From Bacillota bacterium (GTDB taxonomy: Bacteria; Bacillota; Clostridia; Lachnospirales; Lachnospiraceae): 6,391 nt of DNA. Every line of letters starts with the position of its first letter. The first letter of the stretch is position 1. The position numbers and the translations under genes were made by a program. The DNA lies in contig JAEZJV010000045.1 of assembly GCA_023415635.1 (NCBI GenBank), positions 1 to 6,391 on the forward strand. The letters are read 5' to 3'. Below are positions 1 through 5,779 of this stretch, in pieces. Below the pieces are notes generated by a model. It made no database searches, was not told the DNA's origin, and saw nothing but the letters and a program-made list of their open reading frames with translations.

Positions 1-627
1 GGTCTCAGAGGTGGTGACCTTGCAGCCCAGGACCTCCCGGTGCCCGTCAGCGTTGACGCCGGTGGCGACCAGAACCACGGCGTTGATGACCCGGCCGTCC
101 TCGCGGACCTTCATCGTGAGCGCGTCGGCGGCCACGAACGTGAACGGCCCGGCGTCGGCCAGCGACCGGGTCCGGAACGCGGCGACCTGCTCGTCGAGGT
201 CGGCGGCCATCCGCGAGACCTGCGACTTGGACAACGAGGTGATCCCCAGGGACTCGGCGAGCTTGTCCATCCGACGCGTGGAGACTCCGAGCAGGTAGCA
301 GGTCGCGACCACGCTGATCAACGCGGCCTCGGCCCGCTTGCGCCGCTCGAGGAGCCAGTCGGGGAAGTAGGTCCCGGTGCGCAGCTTGGGGACGGCGACG
401 TCGATGGTGCCGACCCGGGTGTCCAGGTCGCGGTGCCGGTAGCCGTTGCGCTGGGCGACCCGCTCCGGGGAGGGCTGGCCCCACTCGGCGCCGCAGACCG
501 CGTCCGCCTCGGCTGAGAGCAGTGAGTTGATCACCGTGCCCAGCAGGTGACGCATCAGATCGGGCGAGGCGTCGGACAAGGCCTGGCCCAAGACGGCGCC
601 GGGGTCGACAATGCGTGGTGCGGTCAT
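1..627 (-). CDS. IS256-family transposase (mutator type), N-terminal 209 residues
   Basis: This DDE transposase would cut and move its own IS by a copy-out mechanism typical of the family. The frame is open from ATG at 627 to the window edge. Residues 1-40 begin MTAPRIVDPGAVLGQAL and carry the conserved early motif around AEADAVCGAEWGQ. Residues about 70-90 read GTIDVAVPKLRTGTYFP, a family hallmark, followed by the STRRMDKLAESLGI and SKSQVSR helix-turn-helix-like stretch. The first catalytic Asp is D168 in FVAADALTMKVRED, followed by VLVATGVNADGHREVLG. Family members are about 400 residues, so the second Asp and the Glu are beyond the edge. A GGAG Shine-Dalgarno at 635-638, 7 nt before the ATG, fixes the start. 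Whether the full copy is intact cannot be seen. Confidence 0.93.
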   Translation of the reverse strand, partial: MTAPRIVDPGAVLGQALSDASPDLMRHLLGTVINSLLSAEADAVCGAEWGQPSPERVAQRNGYRHRDLDTRVGTIDVAVPKLRTGTYFPDWLLERRKRAEAALISVVATCYLLGVSTRRMDKLAESLGITSLSKSQVSRMAADLDEQVAAFRTRSLADAGPFTFVAADALTMKVREDGRVINAVVLVATGVNADGHREVLGCKVTTSET

Positions 628-718
628 CGTGATGCTCCATTCGAGAGTGCTGTGAGAGGTTCACTCGAAGGACCACGCGGTGACCGCCTCGTCGTCTACG
701 ACGACGACCTCGGTCCAG

Positions 719-740
719 CGCTACACCACTATCAGGGACT
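719..740. repeat. Probable terminal inverted repeat of the IS256-type element
   Basis: The segment contains TACACCACTATCAGGGAC, similar to the ends I recall for actinobacterial IS256-family elements, and lies about 95-115 bp upstream of the transposase start, as expected. The partner repeat is off the window, so the exact end is not proven. Confidence 0.4.
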
Positions 741-856
741 CCACTGCTGCGACGTCGACCGGCACCGAGCAGCAGGACGCTCGACCGCCGCCCAGGCGAC
801 CGGAGCCGAGCGGCTGACCGGGACGCGAATGCCCCACCGCGCCGCGCGGCGACGTC

Positions 857-862
857 TAGCCT
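857..862 (+). promoter_or_regulatory. -10 box (TAGCCT) for a leaderless transcript of the lipoprotein gene
   Basis: TAGCCT fits the TAnnnT actinobacterial -10 pattern and ends 6 nt before the GTG start at 869, so transcription should begin at or next to the start codon. No Shine-Dalgarno is seen. No convincing -35 is present at the usual distance. The same TAGCCT is found just before the gene at 5949. Confidence 0.5.
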
Positions 863-868
863 CGTCTG

Positions 869-1276
869 GTGGGACATCCACGTTTGGGCGCGGGCGTCGG
901 GCTCACGGTCGGGACGGTCCTCGCGCTGGCGCTGGCAGCATGCTCAGGACCCGAGGGCGGCACGGGCATCGTCGAGGGAGGACCGGTCGCCTACGTCGCC
1001 GCGAGCAGCGATGGCGGTGACGACGCCCTCCTCGAGGGCACCCTGAAGGTGTCCGACTCCTGTGTCGTGATCGTCGACGAGTTCGGCCAGACCCTGCTGC
1101 CGATCTTCCAACGACCACGGACCGAGAGGGACGGCACGACCCTCACCTACAACGGCAAGCCCTATACCGACGGCTCTAGCATCAGCCTCGGCGAGGGCTA
1201 CTACGACGAACCGCGCGACGCCGACTACGCGCCTCAGGGATGCGACATCGACGGCGTCTTCTACGTCGCGCACTGA
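869..1276 (+). CDS. Small predicted lipoprotein, function unknown
   Basis: A 135-residue protein starting at GTG 869; an in-frame TAG at 857-859 rules out any longer start. Residues 1-25 are a lipoprotein signal peptide: a short n-region (MGHPRLG), a hydrophobic stretch VGLTVGTVLALAL, and the lipobox L-A-A-C with Cys25 as the lipidated residue. The mature protein would be about 111 residues anchored outside the membrane. It has two further cysteines, C65 (SDSCVVIV) and C125 (PQGCDIDG), which could form a disulfide. The mature part (LEGTLKVSDSC, TLLPIFQ, LTYNGKPYTDGSSISLGEG) looks beta-rich and resembles small actinobacterial secreted proteins with a G-x-L...C...LP-x-F pattern. I do not recognise a named function. 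It lies between the IS end and a convergent gene, and is probably transcribed alone without a leader. Confidence 0.8.
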   Translation: MGHPRLGAGVGLTVGTVLALALAACSGPEGGTGIVEGGPVAYVAASSDGGDDALLEGTLKVSDSCVVIVDEFGQTLLPIFQRPRTERDGTTLTYNGKPYTDGSSISLGEGYYDEPRDADYAPQGCDIDGVFYVAH

Positions 1277-1285
1277 GCGCACGAC

Positions 1286-1317
1286 GCTTGCCCTCACGTC
1301 GAACGGTGACTGCAAGC
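1286..1317. terminator. Weak hairpin between convergent genes
   Basis: GCTTGC (1286-1291) pairs with GCAAGC (1312-1317), and TCAC (1294-1297) with GTGA (1306-1309), separated by a 2x2 internal loop and an 8-nt top loop. It lies 10 nt after the lipoprotein stop and before the end of the convergent gene. There is no T-tract on either side, so it is at best a weak terminator. Nothing else is seen in 1277-1420. Confidence 0.25.
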
Positions 1318-1420
1318 CCGCCGTGGGCGAGCACGGCGTCCGAGCTGGCCCAGCGTCGCAGAAGTGCAAGAAGAGTCGCCGCATCGTCGACGAGCGACCG
1401 CGCTGCGGGGACCGTGTGGG

Positions 1421-2674
1421 TCAGTCCTCCACCATCCGCCGGGCGAGCCGCTCGGCGTTGTACTGGCCGATCGCGCGGTTGACGGCCTCCTCGTCATGCA
1501 GGTCGACGCCGCCGGCGATGAGCCGTGAGGTGATCTCTTTCGCCGGGCCGTGCAGCGCGGAGTCAGTCGACGCTTCGGCGTACGCATCCTCCAGGTCGCT
1601 GACGGCGTCCACCACGGGGTCGATGTGCTCCGGCTTGAGGCCTCGGCGGGAGAGTGCGAAGGCGACCCACGCTCGGAGTGCCTCGGGGACGTGTGGCTGC
1701 ACCTCGGGCTCGAGGATCACCTTGCGGTGGATCCAGTCGAGCAGGAAGTGCTCGACCTCGCCGGGGCTCCATGCGAGGACGCCGCCGTGCAGGTACCCGT
1801 CGCCGAAGTCGATGAACGTGTCGGCGAGCAGTCGGATGACGTCGTCGTCCAGGTCCAGGCCGTGCTGACCGGCGAACTCGTCGAGGAGTCGTTCGCGTTC
1901 GTCGTCGGGCAAGGGCTCCCAGTCGGTCTCGCGCCGATGGCACCGCGTGAGCCAGTGCGCGTAGGCACGGAAGATCGTGTAGTCATCGGCGTTCTGCGGT
2001 GGCCAGTACATGTCGGTCTGCCAAAGGGCATCGGCAACCTCCGCGAGCCCGTCGGCAGGCACGACCTCGACGACCTCGAGGTCGTCCTCCGCGCGGGGCT
2101 CGAGGGGGCGTGACTGGGCTTCGACGCCGACGTCGACGACCTGGACGTAGCGCCCGCCCACGGTCGACTCGGCGACGAAGAGGGTGTGGGGGACCGGGGT
2201 GTCGTAGCGCAGCAGGTGGACCCGGTTCGCGCCCCACGGGTCGGACCAGAGCTGGGCGGACGTGGGCGCGGGTGGCCGATGGCGGACCGGGTCGACCGCC
2301 CAGGTGGGCGAGCGCACCGACGGCACGTCGGCGAGTGCCGTGACGAGATCGTCCTGCCACGCCGGGTCCGGGATGGTGGCGAGCGCGAAGAGGGCCGAGA
2401 CAGCGGCGTCGGCCCGGGAGCCGCCACCGGCAGCGTTGACGATCGACCGCACGAGGTCCTTCTCCGGGTTGCGCTCCGACATGCCGCGCGCCCCCCATGC
2501 CTTCCCCAGCCACTCGCTAGCGGCGACCTGCGCGGACAAGAGGTCGCCGTCGTACAGGCTCGGCGCCTCGCGGAGCGCGAGCTCGAGTGCAGTGACGGGC
2601 CGTGGTCCGGGGCGGGGGTGTCGACGCGGCTGCTTCCCACGGCCGGCAGGGCGGCCTCGGCTCTTCGGGCTCAC
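1421..2674 (-). CDS. Conserved-looking hypothetical protein, 417 residues
   Basis: I do not recognise a named function. The chosen start is GTG 2674, giving VSPKSRGRPAGRGKQPRRHP: a basic, Arg/Pro-rich tail of about 27 residues followed by a folded-looking protein from PVTALELALREAPSL. No signal peptide or membrane segment is seen. Motifs likely to be conserved are QTDMYWPPQ (about 219-227), the acidic LDLDDDVIRLLADTFIDFGDGYL (273-295), and EHFLLDWIHRKV (308-319). The protein is acidic overall beyond residue 30 and mostly helical towards the C-terminus. From memory, similar proteins of unknown role with a basic N-terminus and this C-terminal region occur in actinobacteria. The frame stays open upstream to 2998, but that 108-codon extension is low complexity and is encoded by the repeat cluster, so I exclude it. 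GTG 2686 is another possible start. No clear Shine-Dalgarno precedes either. Confidence 0.8.
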   Translation of the reverse strand: MSPKSRGRPAGRGKQPRRHPRPGPRPVTALELALREAPSLYDGDLLSAQVAASEWLGKAWGARGMSERNPEKDLVRSIVNAAGGGSRADAAVSALFALATIPDPAWQDDLVTALADVPSVRSPTWAVDPVRHRPPAPTSAQLWSDPWGANRVHLLRYDTPVPHTLFVAESTVGGRYVQVVDVGVEAQSRPLEPRAEDDLEVVEVVPADGLAEVADALWQTDMYWPPQNADDYTIFRAYAHWLTRCHRRETDWEPLPDDERERLLDEFAGQHGLDLDDDVIRLLADTFIDFGDGYLHGGVLAWSPGEVEHFLLDWIHRKVILEPEVQPHVPEALRAWVAFALSRRGLKPEHIDPVVDAVSDLEDAYAEASTDSALHGPAKEITSRLIAGGVDLHDEEAVNRAIGQYNAERLARRMVED

Positions 2675-2751
2675 GGCGCCCAGCACACCACGGTCGAGGA
2701 GGGGCAGGCCAGTGTCGCGGTCAGATGACGGGCCGCCGGCAGCGGTCTGCG

Positions 2752-2765
2752 GGTCAGGCCTGACC
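2752..2765. repeat. Perfect 14-bp palindrome, candidate operator
   Basis: GGTCAGGCCTGACC is self-complementary and lies 77 bp upstream of the GTG 2674 start of the 417-residue gene. The symmetric 7-bp halves suit a dimeric repressor. No T-tract follows, so it is not a terminator. Confidence 0.35.
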
Positions 2766-2848
2766 GGGCAGGTCGCCGCGGGTGACGCAGGGCTCATCGC
2801 CTGCGAGCCGCCGACCGATGACGCCGTGCGCCTGGTCGATAGATCGCT

Positions 2849-2871
2849 CGATGACGCGACCCGCGTCATCG
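2849..2871. repeat. Perfect 23-bp inverted repeat at the centre of the GATGACG cluster
   Basis: CGATGACGCG (2849-2858) and CGCGTCATCG (2862-2871) are exact reverse complements separated by ACC. Each arm contains one GATGACG heptamer, so the pair looks like a head-to-head dimer site. It is the point where heptamer orientation flips across the cluster. Confidence 0.6.
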
Positions 2872-3194
2872 TCCATGACGCACATCGGGCGGTGGCGTCA
2901 TCGCGTCCGTCATCGCGTGGCCGCCCCCGGAGCGGATTCGTCATCGGTTCGGCTATCGGCCCTGACGAGCCTGGAGCCGTGTGCTCACCCGAATCCACGC
3001 CCGCTCGCCTGGGACGTCCAGCAACCTACGCCGGCCGCCCCGTCGTGCCGCGAGCATCCACAGCGGTGGCGGAGCGCCCGGCCCCCACAGCCCGCGACCG
3101 CACCGCTTGACCCTCGCGCCGCCGTCGTCCGCCGATGGACCGGTGGCCGGGCCCTGACGAACGCAGCCCAACCCGACCGAGAAGGAAAACCACC

Positions 3195-3410
3195 ATGTCC
3201 GACATCGAGATCATCCCGACGCCGCGCGTCATGCTCAGCATCACCGACGCCGCCCGCTGTCTGTCCGTGGGCCGCAGCACCATGTACGAGCTCATCAACA
3301 GCGGCGCGATCGAGACCGTCCACATCGGGCGGCTGCGGCGCGTGCCCGCCGACTGCCTGAGCGACTTCCTCGAGCGGTGTCGCCGCGAGCAGCGCGCGCA
3401 GGAGCCGTGA
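3195..3410 (+). CDS. Excisionase-family helix-turn-helix DNA-binding protein
   Basis: A 71-residue protein of the MerR-like HTH_17/excisionase type. Residues about 14-60 form the winged-helix domain: LSITDAARCLSVGRSTMYELINSG is the helix-turn-helix (recognition helix around RSTMYELI), followed by the wing IETVHIGRLRRVPADCLSDFLE. The family binds DNA next to integrase genes as recombination directionality factor and/or repressor; which applies here is inference. The start is ATG 3195, because GAAGGA at 3181-3186 is an excellent Shine-Dalgarno 8 nt before it; a longer in-frame start at 3135 has no such site and would add only low-complexity residues. The stop is 4 nt before the integrase ATG, so the two genes form one operon. 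Likely DNA targets are the repeats at 2724-2946 or its own promoter. Confidence 0.9.
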   Translation: MSDIEIIPTPRVMLSITDAARCLSVGRSTMYELINSGAIETVHIGRLRRVPADCLSDFLERCRREQRAQEP

Positions 3411-3414
3411 GCCG

Positions 3415-4644
3415 ATGGGCACCCGGCCCGGCAACCATCGCTCGTCGATCTTCCAGGGCAACGACGGGCGCTGGTACGGCTTCGTGACGATGGGCATCCG
3501 GCCCGACGGCTCGCCCGACCGCCGCAAGCGCACCGGCGCGACGCGGGCCGAGGTGGTCCGCAAGGTCCGCGAGCTGGAGCGGCAGCGAACGGAGCAGTCG
3601 GCGCTGCCGGCCGGCCGTTCACCGCGGCTGGAGACGTGGCTCACGGAGTGGCTGAGCGCGACGTCCCTGCGCGTGCGGCCGAGCACCCTGTCCGGGTACA
3701 CGGTCGACGTCTACCGGCGCATCAGCCCGACCATCGGCAAGCACCGCCTCGATGCGCTCCAGCCCGAGCACGTCGAGCACCTGTACGCCGTGCTGCTCGC
3801 GAGCGGGCTCAACGCCGGGACGGTCCACCACCTGCGCCGGACCCTCAACAAGGCGCTCAACGACGCGGCCCGACGACGGCGCCTCCCCCGCAACCCGGTG
3901 ACCCTCGCCCACACGCCGCGCTACGACCCGCCTGACATCGAGCCGCTGACGGTCGACGAGGCGCGGCGCATCCTCGCCGCCGCGGAGAACGAGCCGAACG
4001 GCGTGGCGTTCATGCTCGCGATCTCGCTCGGGCTGCGGCGCGGCGAGGTGCTTGGGCTGTCGTGGGCCGACGTCGACCTGGAGGCCGGGCGGCTGCAGGT
4101 GCGCCGGCAGCTGGAGCGCCGGAACTGGCGGCACGGGTGCGCGGATCCGGACCGTTGCATCGAGAAGCCGTCGCAGTGTCCGCAGCGCCGTGACGGCGGG
4201 CTCGTGCTGGCCGAGCTCAAGACCAAGCAGTCACGCCGGACGCTGCCCCTGCCGGAGCCGCTGCTCGTCGCAATGCGCCAGCACCGGCGCCGCCAGCGCG
4301 AGGCGCGCATCCACGCCGGGACGCTCTGGCGCGACTGCGGGATGGTGTTCACGACGGTGACGGGGCGACCCGTCGCGCCGCGCGACCACTCGCTGCACTG
4401 GACGGCGATCCTCGAAGGCCTCGGCATCCGCCCTGCTCGGCTGCACGACGCGCGGCCCAACGCCGCAACGCTCCTGCTCGTCCAGGGCGTTGACCAGCGC
4501 GTGGTGATGAGCATGTTCGGCTGGACGTCCCCGGCGATGACGACGCGCTACCAGCACGTCGTGCCGGAGCTCGTCGAGGAGGCGAACCGGCGGATGGGGG
4601 AACTGCTGTGGGGGCGTGAGCGACGGCCGGGTGCAGGCATCTGA
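3415..4644 (+). CDS. Tyrosine recombinase / site-specific integrase
   Basis: A 409-residue phage- or ICE-type integrase that would cut and rejoin DNA at attachment sites through a covalent phosphotyrosine. Residues about 10-60 form the arm-binding N-terminal domain (SIFQGNDGRWYGFVTMG... KRTGATRAEVVRKV), 70-160 the core-binding SAM-like domain, and 175-395 the catalytic domain. Catalytic residues seen are R208 (SLGLRRGEVLGL), a Lys at 269 or 271 (LKTKQSRRTLPL), H344 and R347 (LHDARPNAAT), W370 in the usual His/Trp position (FGWTSPAM) and the nucleophile Y379 (TTRYQHV). An insert with Cys242, Cys248 and Cys255 after His240 is like the Cys-bearing inserts of actinobacterial integrases. AGGAG at 3400-3404, 10 nt before ATG 3415, overlaps the end of the HTH gene, implying coupled translation. 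Length is full. The P-N after R347, where H-T is usual, is odd. Confidence 0.95.
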   Translation: MGTRPGNHRSSIFQGNDGRWYGFVTMGIRPDGSPDRRKRTGATRAEVVRKVRELERQRTEQSALPAGRSPRLETWLTEWLSATSLRVRPSTLSGYTVDVYRRISPTIGKHRLDALQPEHVEHLYAVLLASGLNAGTVHHLRRTLNKALNDAARRRRLPRNPVTLAHTPRYDPPDIEPLTVDEARRILAAAENEPNGVAFMLAISLGLRRGEVLGLSWADVDLEAGRLQVRRQLERRNWRHGCADPDRCIEKPSQCPQRRDGGLVLAELKTKQSRRTLPLPEPLLVAMRQHRRRQREARIHAGTLWRDCGMVFTTVTGRPVAPRDHSLHWTAILEGLGIRPARLHDARPNAATLLLVQGVDQRVVMSMFGWTSPAMTTRYQHVVPELVEEANRRMGELLWGRERRPGAGI

Positions 4645-4723
4645 CCTGAAGCGTCGGAGTGGCTGAACTTCTGGCGTGCCGCTTGCAGGGTCCGTCTGGC
4701 TGTATCTACAGTGCCTGTACCAA

Positions 4724-4745
4724 CCCGGTCACCTAGGTGGTCGGG
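4724..4745. repeat. Hairpin with CACCTAGGTG palindromic core, before the terminator
   Basis: CCCGGTCACC (4724-4733) can pair with GGTGGTCGGG (4736-4745), with two G-U wobbles on the RNA. The central CACCTAGGTG (4730-4739) is a perfect 10-bp palindrome. It lies 4 bp before the terminator stem. It could aid termination, or be a recombination or protein-binding site downstream of the integrase; the sequence does not decide. Confidence 0.5.
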
Positions 4746-4749
4746 CCCA

Positions 4750-4782
4750 GGACCAGACCTTCGGGTCTGGTCCTTAGTTTTT
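4750..4782 (+). terminator. Rho-independent terminator of the HTH/integrase operon
   Basis: GGACCAGACC (4750-4759), loop TTCG, and GGTCTGGTCC (4764-4773) form a perfect 10-bp stem with a stable UUCG-type loop, followed by TTAGTTTTT (4774-4782). It is about 105 nt after the integrase stop. The T-tract overlaps the stop codon of the convergent NYN gene (TCA at 4782-4784 on the plus strand). On the minus strand the stem lacks a following T-tract, so it works best for plus-strand transcripts. Confidence 0.88.
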
Positions 4783-5450
4783 CACCAGCGAGTGGGCTTG
4801 GAGATCGTCCGACCGTTGGCGATGACCTCTACGGAGAGTTGGGCGCGCTGTAGCGCCGCGGGCCGGACCTGACGCCGTTCGTCGCCGATGAGCGACGGAT
4901 GGGTACGGTTTCGAGGATCTGCAACGATCACCCGCTTACCGAGCTCTCCCCGGACGATGTCGACCGCGGGCTGGATGTCCGAGTCGTCGCTGACGACTAG
5001 CGCCGTCTCATAGCAGTCGGTGAAGCCGTCGCGGACGAGCTCGACCGCGAGGTTCACATCCGAGCCCTTCTCCTCGGTCTTGATGACCTTGGCGAACGGC
5101 GAGTGGCAGCAGGCGCAAGAGGCCATGGTCGTGGTGCAGCAGTCGCACGTCGCCAGCGGGACTCGGCGCATCTTCGCCGGCCCAGACTTGAACTTCCCTT
5201 CGAGGACCTTGACCGTGGGCAGGGTCGCGAGGGCGCGAAGGTAAGCATCTTGACGAACGTGAACGCTGGGGTTGTCCTGCCGGGCGGCCACGCGAGCGGT
5301 GCAGTAGGTGATCCGATCGATGTCGTAGCCCGGCAGCATCACCGCGCACCATGCCTGAAGGTCAAGCCACTTGTACGGAGTCCCCTTGAGGGCTCCGTAG
5401 TACAGGTTGAAGCCATCGATGTAGACGCGGGCTCTCCCCCTGCCGGGCAT
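4782..5450 (-). CDS. NYN/DUF88-type (PIN-like) putative ribonuclease with Cys cluster
   Basis: A 222-residue protein of the NYN (LabA/DUF88, PIN-like) fold, a family of metal-dependent RNases. The expected motifs are in order: VYIDGFNLYYGAL with D12 and N15, EEKGSDVNLAVELV with D131, and ALVVSDDSDIQPAVDIV with D155/D156 and D158, forming the acidic metal-binding site. Between them, residues 102-116 hold a dense cluster, C102, C104, C105, C112, C114, C115 and H116, that could bind zinc. No signal peptide or membrane segment is seen. ATG 5450 follows a TAGAGT -10 box by 6 nt, so the message is probably leaderless. Two 60-base samples of the gene are about 62-65% G+C, against 73-77% in samples of the integrase and the carbonic anhydrase, hinting at separate origin. 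It lies between integrase and tRNA-Ser. RNA target and role (defence, RNA decay, other) are unknown. Confidence 0.88.
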   Translation of the reverse strand: MPGRGRARVYIDGFNLYYGALKGTPYKWLDLQAWCAVMLPGYDIDRITYCTARVAARQDNPSVHVRQDAYLRALATLPTVKVLEGKFKSGPAKMRRVPLATCDCCTTTMASCACCHSPFAKVIKTEEKGSDVNLAVELVRDGFTDCYETALVVSDDSDIQPAVDIVRGELGKRVIVADPRNRTHPSLIGDERRQVRPAALQRAQLSVEVIANGRTISKPTRW

Positions 5451-5456
5451 GCGGGG

Positions 5457-5462
5457 ACTCTA
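5457..5462 (-). promoter_or_regulatory. -10 box (TAGAGT) for a leaderless NYN transcript
   Basis: On the minus strand TAGAGT matches TAnnnT and ends 6 nt before ATG 5450. There is no Shine-Dalgarno between them. No clear -35 is seen 17-18 nt upstream. Confidence 0.5.
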
Positions 5463-5540
5463 GCGCCCGGCCGAGCCAGACGGGCTGGACTTGGCCCTGT
5501 CCGAGGGCTCGGCCCTGCTGAGCGGCCCTCAGCGGTGGCC

Positions 5541-5562
5541 AACTGCTACCAGAACTGCTACC
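5541..5562. repeat. Tandem direct repeat AACTGCTACC x2, 12-bp period
   Basis: AACTGCTACC occurs at 5541-5550 and again at 5553-5562. It lies in the gene-free strip between the NYN gene and the tRNA-Ser 3' end. Short direct repeats of this kind are typical of integrase arm-type or excisionase sites beside an att core; that role is inference. The same strip has a small hairpin, GCTGAG (5517-5522) with CTCAGC (5528-5533). Confidence 0.45.
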
Positions 5563-5599
5563 GCCGCCCCCTCGCCCACCCGCACCCGCCGACGACGAG

Positions 5600-5635
5600 G
5601 GGCCCGCAACCCACATCTCTGCAGTTCACGGGCCC
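5600..5635. repeat. Inverted repeat GGGCCCG/CGGGCCC downstream of tRNA-Ser
   Basis: GGGCCCG at 5600-5606 is the reverse complement of CGGGCCC at 5629-5635, with 22 nt between. It begins 10 nt beyond the tRNA 3' end on the tRNA strand. It may act in 3' processing or termination, but has no T-tract and a large loop. Confidence 0.3.
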
Positions 5636-5644
5636 TTCGCTCGG

Positions 5645-5729
5645 CGGAGGATGGGGGATTCGAACCCCCGAGGGTGTTACCCCAACACGCTTTCCAAGCG
5701 TGCGCCATAGGCCACTAGGCGAATCCTCC
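5645..5729 (-). tRNA. tRNA-Ser, anticodon GGA
   Basis: The minus strand folds into a full class II tRNA. The acceptor stem is GGAGGAT (5723-5729) with ATCCTCC (5646-5652); the D stem is GCC/GGC with GG in the loop. The anticodon stem CACGC/GCGTG carries loop TTGGAAA, so the anticodon is GGA (5693-5695), reading UCC and UCU. A long variable arm (GGGT-AAC-ACCC) marks it as a serine tRNA, and the T arm is GGGGG-TTCGAAT-CCCCC. The discriminator base is G (5645). CCA is not encoded: CCG follows. Its 3' end points towards the integrase block, making it a possible integration target. Confidence 0.96.
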
Positions 5730-5739
5730 CGGCCGGAAG

Positions 5740-5768
5740 AGAGTACAGCCTCGCCGGTGCTGGGGTCG
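5740..5768 (-). promoter_or_regulatory. Probable promoter of tRNA-Ser
   Basis: On the minus strand, TACTCT (5740-5745) is a good TAnnnT -10 box. CGACCC (5763-5768), a partial match to the -35 consensus, lies exactly 17 bp upstream. Transcription would start near 5733, a few bases before the tRNA 5' end at 5729. Confidence 0.5.
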
Positions 5769-5779
5769 CCTCGCCAGCG

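Larger units (their letters stand above)
1..740 (-). mobile_element. IS256-family insertion sequence, one end (partial)
   Basis: The strip holds the first half of an IS256-family (mutator-type) transposase on the minus strand, its ribosome binding site, and about 110 bp of leader up to a probable IS end. The rest of the element lies outside the left edge, so the other inverted repeat and any 8-9 bp target duplication cannot be checked. The right boundary near 740 is an estimate: TACACCACTATCAGGGACT at 722-740 resembles the ends I recall for actinobacterial IS256 elements, and beyond it nothing IS-like is seen. Confidence 0.75.
2724..2946. repeat. Cluster of seven GATGACG/CGTCATC heptamers (putative protein-binding array)
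   Basis: Exact GATGACG copies lie on the plus strand at 2724-2730, 2817-2823 and 2850-2856. Exact CGTCATC copies, the same site on the other strand, lie at 2864-2870, 2896-2902, 2908-2914 and 2939-2945. Near matches are CATGACG at 2874-2880 and GGTGACG at 2781-2787. All left copies point one way and all right copies the other, meeting at 2857-2863. A given 7-mer is expected far less than once in 223 bp. The cluster is upstream of both the 417-residue gene and the HTH/integrase operon, so it may be an operator array, recombinase/excisionase arm sites, or iterons. Confidence 0.6.
2675..3194. other. 520-bp gene-free region between divergent genes, rich in repeats
   Basis: No convincing gene is seen on either strand; the open frames are low-complexity shadows. 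The left part (2724-2946) holds the GATGACG cluster and palindromes listed separately. The right part (about 2950-3130) shows no repeats. TTGACC at 3107-3112 could be a -35 box for the HTH/integrase operon, but the matching -10 position (about 3130-3136) has no TAnnnT box, so that promoter is unproven. Confidence 0.6.

Noticed and set aside
684..705. Short palindrome CGTCGT-CT-ACGACG upstream of the transposase
   Set aside because: A run of GTC/GAC triplets in high-GC DNA makes this easily by chance, and it lies inside the IS leader.
47..877. Long minus-strand open frame overlapping the transposase in another frame
   Set aside because: Arg-rich low-complexity shadow. The transposase frame (1-627) has clear family motifs and a Shine-Dalgarno.
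2724..2946. CRISPR array
   Set aside because: The repeats are only 7-10 bp, in both orientations, with irregular spacing and no cas genes.
2675..2998. N-terminal extension of the 417-residue gene
   Set aside because: The added 108 codons are low complexity (DDGRDDATA and similar), arise from the repeat cluster, and have no Shine-Dalgarno.
2985..3701. Minus-strand open frames opposite the HTH and integrase genes
   Set aside because: They are antisense shadows of two well-supported genes in high-GC DNA and show no domain.
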